A stretch of 64,000 nt of DNA from Pseudomonas knackmussii B13. Its GTDB lineage: Bacteria > Pseudomonadota > Gammaproteobacteria > Pseudomonadales > Pseudomonadaceae. The stretch covers positions 682,001-746,000 of the forward strand of contig NZ_HG322950.1 in assembly GCF_000689415.1 (NCBI RefSeq), given 5' to 3'. The notes below the pieces were generated by a model, which made no database searches, was not told the origin of the DNA, and saw only the letters and a program-made list of their open reading frames with translations. A program made the position numbers and the translations under genes. Of the stretch, positions 22,526-31,631 are shown in pieces. Positions within the stretch are counted from its first letter, which is position 1. Every line of letters begins with the position of its first letter.

Positions 22526-25500
22526 CTATTGCTCCTCGCTGTCCACCAGGATGTTCTCCAGCGCCTCGCGGTATTCGCCGGGTTCCTCCCACAATCCGCG
22601 CTGCTGCGCTTCGACCAGCCTTTCGGCGATGTCGCGCAGGGCTTCGGGGTTGTGCTGGCGGATGAATTCGCGGGTGTCCGGGTCCAGCACGTAGGCATCG
22701 GCGAGCAACTGGTACTGGTGGTCGTCGACCAGTTCGCTGGTGGCGTCGAAGGCGAACAGGTAATCCACCGTTGCCGCCATCTCGAAGGCGCCCTTGTAGC
22801 CGTGGCGCTTCATCCCGGCGATCCATTTCGGGTTCACCGCGCGGGCGCGGACGACGCGGCCGAGTTCTTCCTTCAGCGTGCGGATGCGCGGGTTGTCCGG
22901 CTGGCTGTGGTCGCCGTGGTAGCTGGCGACGCGGCGCTGCTGCATGACTTCCGCCGCCGCCAGCATGCCGCCCTGGAACTGGTAGTAGTCGTTGGAATCG
23001 AGAATGTCGTGCTCGCGGTTGTCCTGGTTGTGCAGCACCGCCTGCAGGCCCTCCAGGCGTCGCGCGAAACCCTCGCGGGCTGGCGTTCCTTCGTCGCCTG
23101 CGCCGTACGCGTAGCCGCCCCAGTTGAGGTAGGCCGCGGCGAGGTCGGCGCGGCTTTCCCAGTTGCGCTCCTCGATCACGCCCTGCACGCCGGCCCCGTA
23201 GGCGCCGGGTTGCGCGCCGAAGATGCGCCAGCCGGCCTGGCGTCGGGCGCTTTCCTCATCCACTCCGGTCGCTTGTAGCTGCACGCTCTCGGCGCGTACG
23301 CGGGCGGCCAGCGGGTTCATGTCGTCTGGCTCGTCGAGCGCGGCCACCGCCTGCACCGCTGCGTCGAACAGGCGGATCAGGTTGGCGAAGGCGTCGCGGA
23401 AGAAGCCGGAGACGCGCAGGGTCACGTCCACCCGCGGACGGTCGAGCAGGCTCAGCGGCAGGATCTCGAAGTCTTCCACGCGCTGGCTGCCGGCCTGCCA
23501 AACCGGGCGCACGCCCATCAGCGCCAGGGCCTGGGCGATGTCGTCGCCGCCGCTGCGCATGGTCGCCGTGCCCCACACCGAGAGGCCGAGCTGGCGCAGG
23601 TGGTCGCCGTGGTCCTGCAGGTGTCTTTCGAGCAGTCGGCTGGCGGACTGGAAGCCGAGGCGGTAGGCGGTCGGCGTGGGCAGGTTGCGCACGTCGACGG
23701 TGAAGAAGTTGCGCCCGGTGGGCAGCACGTCGAGGCGCCCGCGGCTGGGTGCGCCACTCGGTCCGGCGGGGACGAAACGGCCTTCCAGTGCGGCGAGCAA
23801 CTGGCCGATCTCGTTGCCGCCGCAGGCATCGAGTAGCGGTGCCACCTGTTCGCGCAGCTGGCGCAGGACCAGCGCACTCGCTGCGCCGGGCGCCTCGAGT
23901 TCGTGCTCGATCAGCAGCAGGGCGAGCAGTTCCAGGCGCTCGCGGGTGTCGCCGTTGCTGCGCCAGGGTTCGTCGCTGACTTCCACCAGCAGCGCCGGGC
24001 GCGGGCCTTCCCAGGCCTCGGCGAAGTTGCAGTCCAGCGGATCGCGGCCGAGCTTCAGGTCCTCGGCAAGCGCGCGCAGCAGGCTGGCGTTGCCGCCGCG
24101 ACCATCGCCACGCGGGATGCGCACCAGCGACAGCAGCGTGTCGCGGCGCAGTTGGCCGACCGGCGATTCGCCGAACACATGCAGGCCGTCGCGGATCTGC
24201 GATTCCTTGAGGTCGCACAGGTAGGCGTCGAGCTGCGGCAGCCAGCTGTCTTCGTCGTCGTTCAGCTGCAGGCCGAGCTCGCGGTCGAGTGCGGCGGCGC
24301 GCACCGCGTCGAGGATTTCCCCGCGCAGCTGGATGGCGCGGCGCGGGTCCAGCAGCGAGGCGTCGTAGTACTCGTCGGCCAGGCGTTCGAGGTCGCGCAG
24401 TGGGCCGTAGTTCTCCGCGCGGGTCAGCGGCGGCATCAGGTGGTCGATGATCACCGCCTGGCTGCGGCGCTTGGCCTGGGCGCCTTCGCCGGGGTCGTTG
24501 ACGATGAACGGGTAGAGGTTCGGCAGCGGGCCGAGGATCGCGTCGGGCCAGCATTCCTCGGACAGGCCGACGCCCTTGCCGGGCAGCCATTCGAGGTTGC
24601 CGTGCTTGCCGACGTGGATCACCGCATCGACGCCGAATACTTCACGCAGCCAGAAATAGAAGGCCAGGTAGCTGTGCGGCGGGACCAGCGCCGGGTCGTG
24701 GTAGATGGCCGCCGGGTCGAGCTGGTAGCCGCGCGCCGGCTGGATGCCGACGAAGGCCAGGCCGAAGCGCAGGCCGGCGACCATCATCCGTCCGCCGCGG
24801 AACATCGGGTCCTGCTCGGGCTCGCCCCAGCGCTCGCGCACGGCCTGCTGGTTGGCTGCGGGCAGGCGGGCGAAGCAGGCGAGGTAGTCGGCGAGCGCCA
24901 GGCTCTGGGCGCAGGGGCGCAGGTCGAGGCTGTCGAGGTCGTTGCTCACGCCGCCGAGCAGGCTGTGGATAAGCGAGGTGCCGTCCTGCGGCAGGCCGGC
25001 GAGGGGATAGCCCTGGTCTTCCAGCGCACGCAGGATGTTCAGCGCGGCGGCGGGGGTGTCGAGGCCGACGCCGTTGCCGATGCGGCCGTCGCGGGTCGGG
25101 TAGTTGGCCAGGATCAGTGCCACGCGCTTGTCGGCGTTTTGCTTGCGGCCGAGGGTGATCCAGCGCCGCGCCAGCTCGGCGACGAAGTCCATACCCGGCA
25201 GGTGCGGCAGGTAGCAGACCACGTCGCTCTGGCTGCGCTCGCTACGCCAGGCCAGGCCCTTGAAGCTGATCGGGCGGGTGATGAGGCGGCCGTCCAGCTC
25301 CGGCAGCGCAATGTGCATCGCCAGGTCGCGCGGGCCCAGACCCTGCGGGTTGGCGCGCCATTGCTCGATGTTGTCCAGCGAGCAGATGGCCTGCAGCACC
25401 GGCACGTCGCGGCGGAACGGCTGCGCCTGCGGCGTCTCGGGGTTCGACTGGGCGAAGCCGGTGGTGTTGATGATGAGTTCGGCGCCGGCCTCGTCCAGCA

Positions 25501-26257
25501 GCGCTTCGACCTGCTCCAGGCAGGCGGCTTCCTTGAGGCTGGCGACGGCGATCGGCAACGGGTTGAGCTGCTGGGCGCGCAGGCGTTCGCAGAAGCTGTC
25601 GATGAAGCCGGTGTTCGCCGCCTGCAGGTGGGTGCGATAGAACAGCAGCGCGGCGACGGGCCAGTCCGCATTCCACTCGGCTTGCCAGTGGGCGAGGGTG
25701 GCTGCGGGTTGTCGTGGATGGTGCAGCGCCACACGCGGCAAGGTGTGCGGCTCGCGCCACGGGTAGTCGCGCTTCAGGTACTGCGCGGCCAGGCAGGCGA
25801 AGAACTGTTGGGCGTTGTCCAGGCCGCCTTGGCGCAGGTACTGCCAGAGGCGTTCGGCCTCGGGCGGCGGGACAGTGCAGAGGGCGGTCAGCTCGGGATC
25901 GGGCTTGTCGTCGCCGGGGACGAGGACGAGCGTGGCGCCGCGCTCGGCCAGCGCCACCAGCTGTTCGATGCCGTAGCGCCAGTAGCCAACGCCGCCATGC
26001 ACCGAGATCAGGATGACCTTCGCGTGCTGCAGCACCTCGTCGACGTAGAGGTCCACCGAGGCATGGTTCTGCAACTGCATGGGGTTGGCCAGGCGCAGGC
26101 TCGGGTAGTCCTCCGGCAGCGCGCGGGCGGCCTCGGCGAGCAGCGCGAGGTGCGAGTCGCCGCTGCAGAGGATCACCAGCTCGGCGGGCGTCTGGGCCAG
26201 GTGGGCGATGCCGTCGTCGGGGACGAAGCCGCCGGGTTGGGTGCGCAGCAGGTGCAT
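22526..26257 (-). CDS. cobN: Cobaltochelatase large subunit CobN
   Basis: CobN is the porphyrin-binding large subunit that inserts cobalt into hydrogenobyrinic acid a,c-diamide in the aerobic B12 pathway. The 1243-residue protein fits the family length (about 1250). Recognisable segments: ISVHGGVGYWRYGIEQ near residue 85, GIGNGVGLDTPAAALNIL, the central VIHVGKHGNLEWLPGKGVGLS and the C-terminal MKRHGYKGAFEMAATVDYLFAFDATSELVDDHQYQLL. It needs an AAA+/VWA pair; the only candidates nearby are the ChlI/ChlD-type products at 18.8-20.5 kb. It follows cobW on the same strand with a REP hairpin between. Confidence 0.97.
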   Translation of the reverse strand: MHLLRTQPGGFVPDDGIAHLAQTPAELVILCSGDSHLALLAEAARALPEDYPSLRLANPMQLQNHASVDLYVDEVLQHAKVILISVHGGVGYWRYGIEQLVALAERGATLVLVPGDDKPDPELTALCTVPPPEAERLWQYLRQGGLDNAQQFFACLAAQYLKRDYPWREPHTLPRVALHHPRQPAATLAHWQAEWNADWPVAALLFYRTHLQAANTGFIDSFCERLRAQQLNPLPIAVASLKEAACLEQVEALLDEAGAELIINTTGFAQSNPETPQAQPFRRDVPVLQAICSLDNIEQWRANPQGLGPRDLAMHIALPELDGRLITRPISFKGLAWRSERSQSDVVCYLPHLPGMDFVAELARRWITLGRKQNADKRVALILANYPTRDGRIGNGVGLDTPAAALNILRALEDQGYPLAGLPQDGTSLIHSLLGGVSNDLDSLDLRPCAQSLALADYLACFARLPAANQQAVRERWGEPEQDPMFRGGRMMVAGLRFGLAFVGIQPARGYQLDPAAIYHDPALVPPHSYLAFYFWLREVFGVDAVIHVGKHGNLEWLPGKGVGLSEECWPDAILGPLPNLYPFIVNDPGEGAQAKRRSQAVIIDHLMPPLTRAENYGPLRDLERLADEYYDASLLDPRRAIQLRGEILDAVRAAALDRELGLQLNDDEDSWLPQLDAYLCDLKESQIRDGLHVFGESPVGQLRRDTLLSLVRIPRGDGRGGNASLLRALAEDLKLGRDPLDCNFAEAWEGPRPALLVEVSDEPWRSNGDTRERLELLALLLIEHELEAPGAASALVLRQLREQVAPLLDACGGNEIGQLLAALEGRFVPAGPSGAPSRGRLDVLPTGRNFFTVDVRNLPTPTAYRLGFQSASRLLERHLQDHGDHLRQLGLSVWGTATMRSGGDDIAQALALMGVRPVWQAGSQRVEDFEILPLSLLDRPRVDVTLRVSGFFRDAFANLIRLFDAAVQAVAALDEPDDMNPLAARVRAESVQLQATGVDEESARRQAGWRIFGAQPGAYGAGVQGVIEERNWESRADLAAAYLNWGGYAYGAGDEGTPAREGFARRLEGLQAVLHNQDNREHDILDSNDYYQFQGGMLAAAEVMQQRRVASYHGDHSQPDNPRIRTLKEELGRVVRARAVNPKWIAGMKRHGYKGAFEMAATVDYLFAFDATSELVDDHQYQLLADAYVLDPDTREFIRQHNPEALRDIAERLVEAQQRGLWEEPGEYREALENILVDSEEQ

Positions 26258-26282
26258 GGAGCAGCCTCGGTGGTGGCTCTTC

Positions 26283-26349
26283 GTAGGAGCGAGCTTGCTC
26301 GCGAACCAAACCCCGCTGCGGAGTTGTTCGCGAGCAAGCTCGCTCCTAC
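26283..26349. repeat. REP-like hairpin with perfect 24-bp arms (cobW-cobN)
   Basis: Arms at 26283-26306 and 26326-26349 are perfectly complementary over 24 bp (starting GTAGGAGCGAGCTTGCTC), with a 19-nt loop. The same arms occur at 42303-42368. It lies between the cobW stop and the cobN start, so it could modulate expression between the two genes by stabilising the cobW 3' end. Confidence 0.93.
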
Positions 26350-26356
26350 AAAAGCG

Positions 26357-27412
26357 TTATTGCGCCAGCGCCGTGCGCAGCTCGTTGGTGATGGCCGCCT
26401 GGTCCAGCTCCTGGCCGATCACCACCAGGCGCGTGGCGCGGGTTTCGTCGCTCAGCCACTTGCGGTCGAAGTGCTTGTCGAAGCGCTTGCCGACGCCCTG
26501 GATCAGCAGGCGCATGGGTTTGCCGGGGATGGCGGCGAAGCCCTTGATGCGCAGGATGCCGTGGCGCTCGACGAGTTGGCCGAGGGCTTCCAGCAGCGCG
26601 CGCTCCTCGACTTCCGGCAGGTCGACGTGGAAGGAGTCGAACTCGTCGTGGTCGTGGTCCTCGTGCCCTTCGTGATCGTGGTGGGTCGGACGGCTGTCGA
26701 TATGCAGCTCGGCCTCGGCGTTCAGTCCCAGCAGCACCGAGAGCGGCAGCTGGCCGGCGCTGGCCTCGATGATCTTCACCGCCGGCGGCAGCTCCTCGGC
26801 GACGTGCGCGCGCACCTGGGCGAGGGTGTCGGCGTCGAGCAGGTCGGCCTTGTTCAGAACCACCAGGTCGGCGCTGGCGAGCTGGTCTTCGAACAGTTCG
26901 TGCAGCGGCGATTCGTGGTCGAGGTTCGGGTCCTGCTTGCGCTGCTCGTCCACTTGCTCGGGATGCGCGGCGAAGGTGCCGGCGGCCACGGCCGGGCTGT
27001 CGACCACGGTGATCACTGCGTCGACGGTGCAGGCGTTGCGGATTTCCGGCCACTGGAAGGCCTGCACCAGCGGCTTGGGCAGGGCCAGGCCGGAGGTCTC
27101 GATGAGGATCTGGTCGAGGTCGCCGCGGCGGGCCACCAGCTCGCGCATCACCGGGAAGAACTCTTCCTGCACGGTGCAGCACAGGCAGCCGTTGGCCAGC
27201 TCGAAGACGCGGCCGACGGCTTCTTCTTCCGTGCAGCCGATGGAGCATTGCTTGAGGATTTCGCCGTCGATGCCGAGCTCGCCGAACTCGTTGACGATCA
27301 CCGCGATGCGGCGGCCTTCTGCGTTGTCGAGCATGTGCCGGAGCAGGGTGGTTTTGCCGGCGCCGAGGAAGCCGGTGACGATGGTGACGGGGAGCTTGGC
27401 CAGGGTTTGCAT
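26357..27412 (-). CDS. cobW: CobW-type GTPase, metal/cobalt trafficking
   Basis: CobW belongs to the G3E P-loop GTPases (COG0523); in aerobic B12 pathways it is thought to deliver cobalt to the chelatase. The 351-residue protein has Walker A GFLGAGKTT (residues about 13-21), the metal-site CxCC in NGCLCCTV, the ETSGLALP segment, the NKAD base-recognition motif and a His/Asp-rich loop THHDHEGHEDHDHDE near residue 245. The ATG giving MQTLAKLPVTIVTG was chosen; 19 further upstream in-frame codons lack family similarity. It is the first gene after a cobalamin riboswitch and precedes cobN. Confidence 0.96.
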   Translation of the reverse strand: MQTLAKLPVTIVTGFLGAGKTTLLRHMLDNAEGRRIAVIVNEFGELGIDGEILKQCSIGCTEEEAVGRVFELANGCLCCTVQEEFFPVMRELVARRGDLDQILIETSGLALPKPLVQAFQWPEIRNACTVDAVITVVDSPAVAAGTFAAHPEQVDEQRKQDPNLDHESPLHELFEDQLASADLVVLNKADLLDADTLAQVRAHVAEELPPAVKIIEASAGQLPLSVLLGLNAEAELHIDSRPTHHDHEGHEDHDHDEFDSFHVDLPEVEERALLEALGQLVERHGILRIKGFAAIPGKPMRLLIQGVGKRFDKHFDRKWLSDETRATRLVVIGQELDQAAITNELRTALAQ

Positions 27413-27512
27413 GTTCGCCTCTGCGCAGAGGACGGGATGCAGAGGCGCGCGCACGGAGCAGCCGTGCAACGGAAGCCGCCACCCGGATCACCCCGCCCGG
27501 TTGTCGTAATGC

Positions 27513-27683
27513 TGGTGCGAGGCAGGTCTCCTGGCTCGCGATCCGGCTTTCGCCTCGTCCTTCGCCTTCCCACCTTGCGGCAGTGGCATTCGAAGGAGTT
27601 CCGATCGCTTACAGTTGCGGGGGCAGCCGTGGCTTGGACCACGTTCCCTCTTAGCTTCGGCGCGCGGCCGAAGAACCTCGAAG
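27513..27683 (-). ncRNA. Cobalamin riboswitch upstream of cobW
   Basis: Minus-strand order matches the cobalamin aptamer: AAGAGGGAACGTGG, core GCCCCCGCAACTGTAAGC, and B12 box AGCCAGGAGACCTGCC (plus-strand 27521-27536). The B12 box is identical to that of the cobG riboswitch at 11.8 kb. The 5' boundary is set by the putative start point near 27683 and is approximate. The box ends about 110 nt before the cobW ATG. Confidence 0.95.
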
Positions 27684-27689
27684 GCGCAC

Positions 27690-27718
27690 AGGCTACGCAG
27701 GCCGCCTGGGTCGGTCAA
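27690..27718 (-). promoter_or_regulatory. Putative promoter of the cobW riboswitch transcript
   Basis: Minus-strand TTGACC (27718-27713) and TAGCCT (27695-27690) at 17-bp spacing, placing the RNA start near 27683, a short distance before the aptamer core. The 380-bp gap between cobW and cobE holds only this promoter, the riboswitch and whatever drives cobE on the plus strand. Confidence 0.55.
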
Positions 27719-27792
27719 TCGCCACCCGGCCGTTGACGGCGCGCGGGGCCCGTGCTGAGCTGCCCGGCGATTCCCCGCCCGAGGAGGCCCGC

Positions 27793-28197
27793 ATGATCCT
27801 GGTTGCCGGATTGGGCTGCCGCAAAGATTGCGGCGCCGACGAACTGCTCGCCCTGCTGCGGGCCTGCCTGCGCGAAGCCGGGCTCGACGAGACGCTGCTG
27901 AAAGCCTTGGCCAGCAGCGAGGCCAAGGCGCTGGAGGGCGGCTTGCGCGAACTCGCGCGCCAGTTGCGCTTGCCGCTGGAGCTGCTGCCCGCCGAGCGCC
28001 TGTTGCCCTACGAAAGCCAGCTCAGCTCGACCTCGGCGCTGGCGCGCCAGGCCACCGGCAGCCCCGGTGTGGCCGAAGCCTCTGCGCTGGCGCTGGCCGA
28101 GGCGCTGGCAGAGGGCCCGGCGCGCCTGGTGCTGACCAAGCGCCGCAGTGCCAATGCCACCTGCGCGCTGGCCATGGCGCCAGTCGGGCTGGGGTAG
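27793..28197 (+). CDS. cobE: CobE / CbiG C-terminal-domain protein
   Basis: A 134-residue protein of the CobE/CbiG_C family, required for cobalamin synthesis but with no firmly assigned reaction. Seen: the N-terminal ILVAGLGCRKDCGADELLALLR, the SSEAKALEGGLRELARQL helix and the C-terminal GPARLVLTKRRSANATCALA. GAGGAGG precedes the ATG. The CbiG N-terminal and middle domain is found fused to CobJ 19 kb away, so the two halves of an anaerobic-type CbiG exist as separate polypeptides. Upstream of cobM on the same strand, 35 bp apart, divergent from cobW. Confidence 0.92.
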   Translation: MILVAGLGCRKDCGADELLALLRACLREAGLDETLLKALASSEAKALEGGLRELARQLRLPLELLPAERLLPYESQLSSTSALARQATGSPGVAEASALALAEALAEGPARLVLTKRRSANATCALAMAPVGLG

Positions 28198-28232
28198 ACT
28201 GCGCACCTTTCCCGATCCGAAGCGAAGCCAGC

Positions 28233-28982
28233 ATGACGGTCTATTTCATCGGCGCCGGTCCCGGCGATCCCGAGCTCATCACGGTCAAGGGCCAGCGCCT
28301 GGTGCGCACGTGTCCGGTGATCCTCTATGCAGGCTCGCTGGTGCCTGAAGCGGTGCTGGAAGGGCACAGCGCGGAGGTGGTGGTGAACACCGCCGAGCTG
28401 CACCTGGAGCAGATCATCGCGCTGTTTGCCGAGGCCCACGCCAAGGGCCAGGACGTGGCCCGCGTGCACTCCGGCGACCCCTCGCTGTACGGCGCCATCG
28501 GCGAGCAGATCCAGCACCTGCGCAGCCTCGGCATCCCCTACGAGATCGTCCCCGGCGTCACTGCGACGGCTGCCTGCGCCGCGCTGCTGGGCTGCGAGCT
28601 GACACTGCCGGATATCTCGCAGACGCTGATCCTCACCCGCTATGCGAGCAAGACGAAGATGCCCGAGGGCGAGCAGTTGGGCGACCTGGCGCGGCACCGG
28701 GCGAGCATGGCCATCCACCTGGGTGTGGGGCAGTTGGAGAAGATCGTCGAGGAGCTGCTGCCGCACTACGGAGCGGACTGCCCGATCGCGGTGATCCACC
28801 GCGCCAGCTGGCCGGATCAGGACCAGGTCACCGGTACCCTCGGCGATATCCTGCCCAAGGCCCGCGCCAAGGGCTTCAAGCGCACCGCGCTGATCCTCGT
28901 CGGGCATGTGCTGGGGGCGGAGGGCTTCACCGAGTCGTCGCTGTACAGCGCAGGGCATCAGCACCTGTATCGGCCTTCCTAG
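28233..28982 (+). CDS. cobM: Precorrin-4 C11-methyltransferase
   Basis: CobM adds a methyl group at C11 of precorrin-4 to give precorrin-5. The 249-residue SAM-dependent methylase shows VYFIGAGPGDPELITVKG at the N-terminus, YAGSLVPEAVL, VHSGDPSLYGAIGEQ and EIVPGVTATAACAALLG. It follows cobE with a 35-bp spacer and is probably cotranscribed. Its TAG stop overlaps the stop of the convergent Mut7-C gene within the tetramer CTAG, so the two mRNAs share their final coding bases. Confidence 0.97.
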   Translation: MTVYFIGAGPGDPELITVKGQRLVRTCPVILYAGSLVPEAVLEGHSAEVVVNTAELHLEQIIALFAEAHAKGQDVARVHSGDPSLYGAIGEQIQHLRSLGIPYEIVPGVTATAACAALLGCELTLPDISQTLILTRYASKTKMPEGEQLGDLARHRASMAIHLGVGQLEKIVEELLPHYGADCPIAVIHRASWPDQDQVTGTLGDILPKARAKGFKRTALILVGHVLGAEGFTESSLYSAGHQHLYRPS

Positions 28983-29728
28983 CGCTCCGGATTTTTCAGC
29001 AAGGGCGCCAGCAGCGCCTGCATGCTGCGCCAGTGCGAGCCCTCCCAGAACACCCGGTCGCAGGCGTCGCAGGCGAGGTAGCGGCTGTGCCGCGCGGCGA
29101 TGCTCGGCGGCACCCGCGTACGGGCGAGCTCGGCCGGCAGTTCGTGCAGCGGATGGTTGCAGCGCAGGCACAGGCTGAACGGCCGCGCGCTGCGCGCCAG
29201 GTCCAGGCGCTCGAAGAGTTCGCGCAGCTGTGGCGCCGGCTTGCGCGCATGCAGGTAGCAGCCGTGGCTGATGATCCGCCGCTTGAGCAGCTCGCGGTCG
29301 CGGGTCAGCACGACACGCCCGTCGTGGGCGCCGATCTCGGCGATCTCGCCGTCCTCGAAAGCGTTGTCGTAGAGGGTGTCGAAACCGCTCATGCGCAACA
29401 GCGCGGCGAGCCCGCCGAGGTGCGCGTCGGCGATGAAGCGCAGCACCCGCAGCGGCCGCGTGCGCACCTTGAGCAGCGGGCTGATGTCCAGGCGTTCGAA
29501 CTTCGGGTAAACGGCCACCCGGTCGCCATCCAGGATCAGCCGGTCGAAGCCCACCGACTCGCCGTTGAGTAGCACCAGCTCGACTTCCGTATGCGGCACG
29601 CCGAGCGCTTCGATCATGTGCTTCACCGTCGCGGATTGCGCACACACGCAATCGAACGCCCGCCGCCGACGCAGGCTCGGCAGGAAGTCGTTGAGCTCCT
29701 CGTAGAAGCGGAAGGTCGCGGTGATCAT
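28979..29728 (-). CDS. Mut7-C RNase-like protein with N-terminal ubiquitin-like domain
   Basis: A 249-residue protein. Residues about 1-80 (ITATFRFYEELNDFLP...LILDGDRVAVYPKFERLD) look like the ThiS/MoaD-type beta-grasp that precedes many bacterial Mut7-C proteins. Residues about 90-240 form the Mut7-C/DUF82 PIN-like nuclease domain (RFIADAHLGGLAALLRMSGFDTLY, VVLTRDRELLKRR) ending in a zinc ribbon (CLRCN...CDACDRVFWEGSHW). RNase activity is inferred from the fold; the cellular role is unknown. Convergent with cobM, overlapping it by four bases. Confidence 0.9.
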   Translation of the reverse strand: MITATFRFYEELNDFLPSLRRRRAFDCVCAQSATVKHMIEALGVPHTEVELVLLNGESVGFDRLILDGDRVAVYPKFERLDISPLLKVRTRPLRVLRFIADAHLGGLAALLRMSGFDTLYDNAFEDGEIAEIGAHDGRVVLTRDRELLKRRIISHGCYLHARKPAPQLRELFERLDLARSARPFSLCLRCNHPLHELPAELARTRVPPSIAARHSRYLACDACDRVFWEGSHWRSMQALLAPLLKNPER

Positions 29729-29790
29729 GCGAGGAAGTATGGCAGGCGGCCGAGGGGCGGCCAGGCGCGGTGGGCGGTTGGCGTCATCCC

Positions 29791-29888
29791 GTAGGAGCGG
29801 ATCTCATCCGCGATGACCCACGCACCAATGCCAACCTGTAGGAGCGGCCCATGGCCGCGAAATCGCGGGCATGGCCCGCTCCTACAGG
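29791..29888. repeat. REP-like element with 13-bp closing arms
   Basis: A GTAGGAGCGGATCTCATCCGCG unit at 29791 resembles the 22.2-kb repeats, and a second hairpin is closed by CCTGTAGGAGCGG (29835-29847) and its perfect complement (29876-29888), with partly complementary inner sequence. It fills the gap between the Mut7-C start and the small membrane peptide. Confidence 0.85.
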
Positions 29889-29935
29889 TGAACACCGTGC
29901 ATTGGGGGGCGCGGATAAATTCGGGCGTGCAGGCC

Positions 29936-30055
29936 TCAGGCCTCCCAGTCGTCGCGCCGTTCGGCCAGCCCGTGGCGGATGTACCAGCGCACACCCAGAT
30001 GCACGCCGAGCGCCGCCAGGACGGTGAGGAAGATGTGCAGGGGTTCGGCTTCCAT
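29936..30055 (-). CDS. 39-residue single-pass membrane peptide
   Basis: Short frame with an excellent ribosome site (GGAGGGAAGG before the ATG). The product MEAEPLHIFLTVLAALGVHL... has one hydrophobic helix at about residues 7-23 followed by a basic, then acidic tail (WYIRHGLAERRDDWEA), which suggests a single transmembrane segment with a cytoplasmic C-terminus. No family recognised. It reads away from the MocR gene's 3' end on the same strand, 92 bp downstream. Confidence 0.65.
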   Translation of the reverse strand: MEAEPLHIFLTVLAALGVHLGVRWYIRHGLAERRDDWEA

Positions 30056-30147
30056 GTCCTTCCCTCCAGGGTGATCGAAGGCTTCCAGCCTAACGCTGCG
30101 GCGGTCGGTCGCACAGGTACAGATCGGCCGCCGGACAGCGGAGCAGT

Positions 30148-31557
30148 TCAGAGCGACTGGATGATCCGCCCCAGGGTCTCCATGGCCTTTTCGCTGCGCG
30201 TCGTCCACGGGTGGCCGTGGTTCAGCCGCAGGCAGTGGCGGAAGCCGCGGGTGGCGGAGAAGATCGGCCCCGGGGCGATGCTGATGCCCTGGGCCAGGGC
30301 CAGTTGGAACAGGCGCAGCGCGTCGATTCGCTCGGGCAGTTCCAGCCAGAGGAAGTAGCCGCCGCTGGGGCGGGTCACCCGGGTTTCGTCGGGTAAGTGC
30401 CGGGCCACCGCGGCGAGCATCGCGTGCTGCTGGCTTTCCAGGGAATGGCGCAGCTTGCGCAGGTGGCGGTCGTAGCCGCCGTGCTGCAGGTAATCGGCGA
30501 TGGCCGCCTGGGCCGGCACCGAGGCCGACAGGCTGGTCATCAGCTTGAGCCGGGCGATCTGCTCGTGGAAGCGCCCGCCGGCCACCCAGCCGACCCGGTA
30601 GCCCGGCGCCAGGCTCTTGGAGAAGCTGCTGCAGTGCATCACCAGGCCTTCGCTGTCGTAGGCCTTCACCGGCTTGGGCGCCTGCTGGGCGAAGTACAGC
30701 TCGGCGTAGACGTCGTCCTCGATCATCGGCACCTGGTGCTTTGCCAGCAGGCCGGCGAGGGCGCGTTTCTTGTCCTCGCTCATGCTGGCGCCGAGCGGGT
30801 TCTGGAAGTTGCTCATGAACCAGCAGGCGCGGATCGGCAGGCGCTCCAGGCTGTCGGCCAGCACGTCGAGGTCGATGCCCTCGCGCGGGTGCACGGGGAT
30901 TTCCACGGCCTTGAGCTTCAGCCGTTCGAGCACCTGCAGGGTGGCGTAGAAGGCTGGCGCCTCGATTGCCACCAGGTCGCCGGGGCGGGTGACCACCTGC
31001 AGGCACAGGTTCAGCGCTTCCAGCGCGCCGTTGCTGACCACCAGTTCCTCGACCGGCAGCGGCGTGCCATTGACCATGTAGCGCAGGGCGATCTGCCGGC
31101 GCAGGGCGTGGCTGCCGGGCGTCATGTCGGCGACCGTGGCGCGTGGGTCCATGTCGCGCACCGCCTGGGCCATGGAGCGCGCCAGGCGTGGCAGGGGGAA
31201 CAGTTCCGGGGCCGGGAAGGCCGAGCCGAAGGGCACGGTGTCCGGGTCCTTGATCGAGCTGAGCACCGAGAACACCAGCTCGCTGACGTCCACCTCGGTG
31301 GTCTGCGCCTCGTGGCGGGCGATCTCAGGTTCCGCCAGGTCGCGCCGCGCGTGCTCGCGGACGAAGTAGCCGGAGCGCGCGCGGGCGACGATCAGCCCGC
31401 GGTCCTCCAGCAGGTAGTAGGCCTGGAACACGGTGGACGCGCTGACCCCGTAGGTGCGGCTGGCGTGGCGCACCGAGGGCACCTTCTGCCCGGGGGCGAG
31501 CACGCCGCTGCGGATCAGCTCGGCGATTTCGTCGGCGAATTTCTCGTAGCGCTTCAT
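30148..31557 (-). CDS. MocR/GntR-family regulator with aminotransferase-like domain
   Basis: A 469-residue PLP-dependent transcription regulator. Residues 1-75 are a GntR winged helix (YEKFADEIAELIRSGVLAPGQKVPSVRHASRTYGVSASTV is the recognition region in outline), then a linker and an aminotransferase class I-like domain with the PLP lysine in SSFSKSLAPGYRVGW and the Asp/Tyr of MIEDDVYAEL. The ATG giving MKRYEKFADEIAEL was chosen; 24 in-frame codons precede it without a GntR match. Its target is unknown; it lies directly downstream of ccoG on the same strand. Confidence 0.92.
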   Translation of the reverse strand: MKRYEKFADEIAELIRSGVLAPGQKVPSVRHASRTYGVSASTVFQAYYLLEDRGLIVARARSGYFVREHARRDLAEPEIARHEAQTTEVDVSELVFSVLSSIKDPDTVPFGSAFPAPELFPLPRLARSMAQAVRDMDPRATVADMTPGSHALRRQIALRYMVNGTPLPVEELVVSNGALEALNLCLQVVTRPGDLVAIEAPAFYATLQVLERLKLKAVEIPVHPREGIDLDVLADSLERLPIRACWFMSNFQNPLGASMSEDKKRALAGLLAKHQVPMIEDDVYAELYFAQQAPKPVKAYDSEGLVMHCSSFSKSLAPGYRVGWVAGGRFHEQIARLKLMTSLSASVPAQAAIADYLQHGGYDRHLRKLRHSLESQQHAMLAAVARHLPDETRVTRPSGGYFLWLELPERIDALRLFQLALAQGISIAPGPIFSATRGFRHCLRLNHGHPWTTRSEKAMETLGRIIQSL

Positions 31558-31631
31558 CTTGTCCTGGGCGTGGGGCGAAGGCTCCCACTCTAGGCGCTGC
31601 GCGAGGTTGTCGCCATGCCGGAGCGCCATGC

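Noticed and set aside
23903..27736. 1277-codon plus-strand open frame across cobN and cobW
   Set aside because: Antisense to two well-recognised genes and runs through a riboswitch; composition is that of reverse-complemented GC-rich codons.
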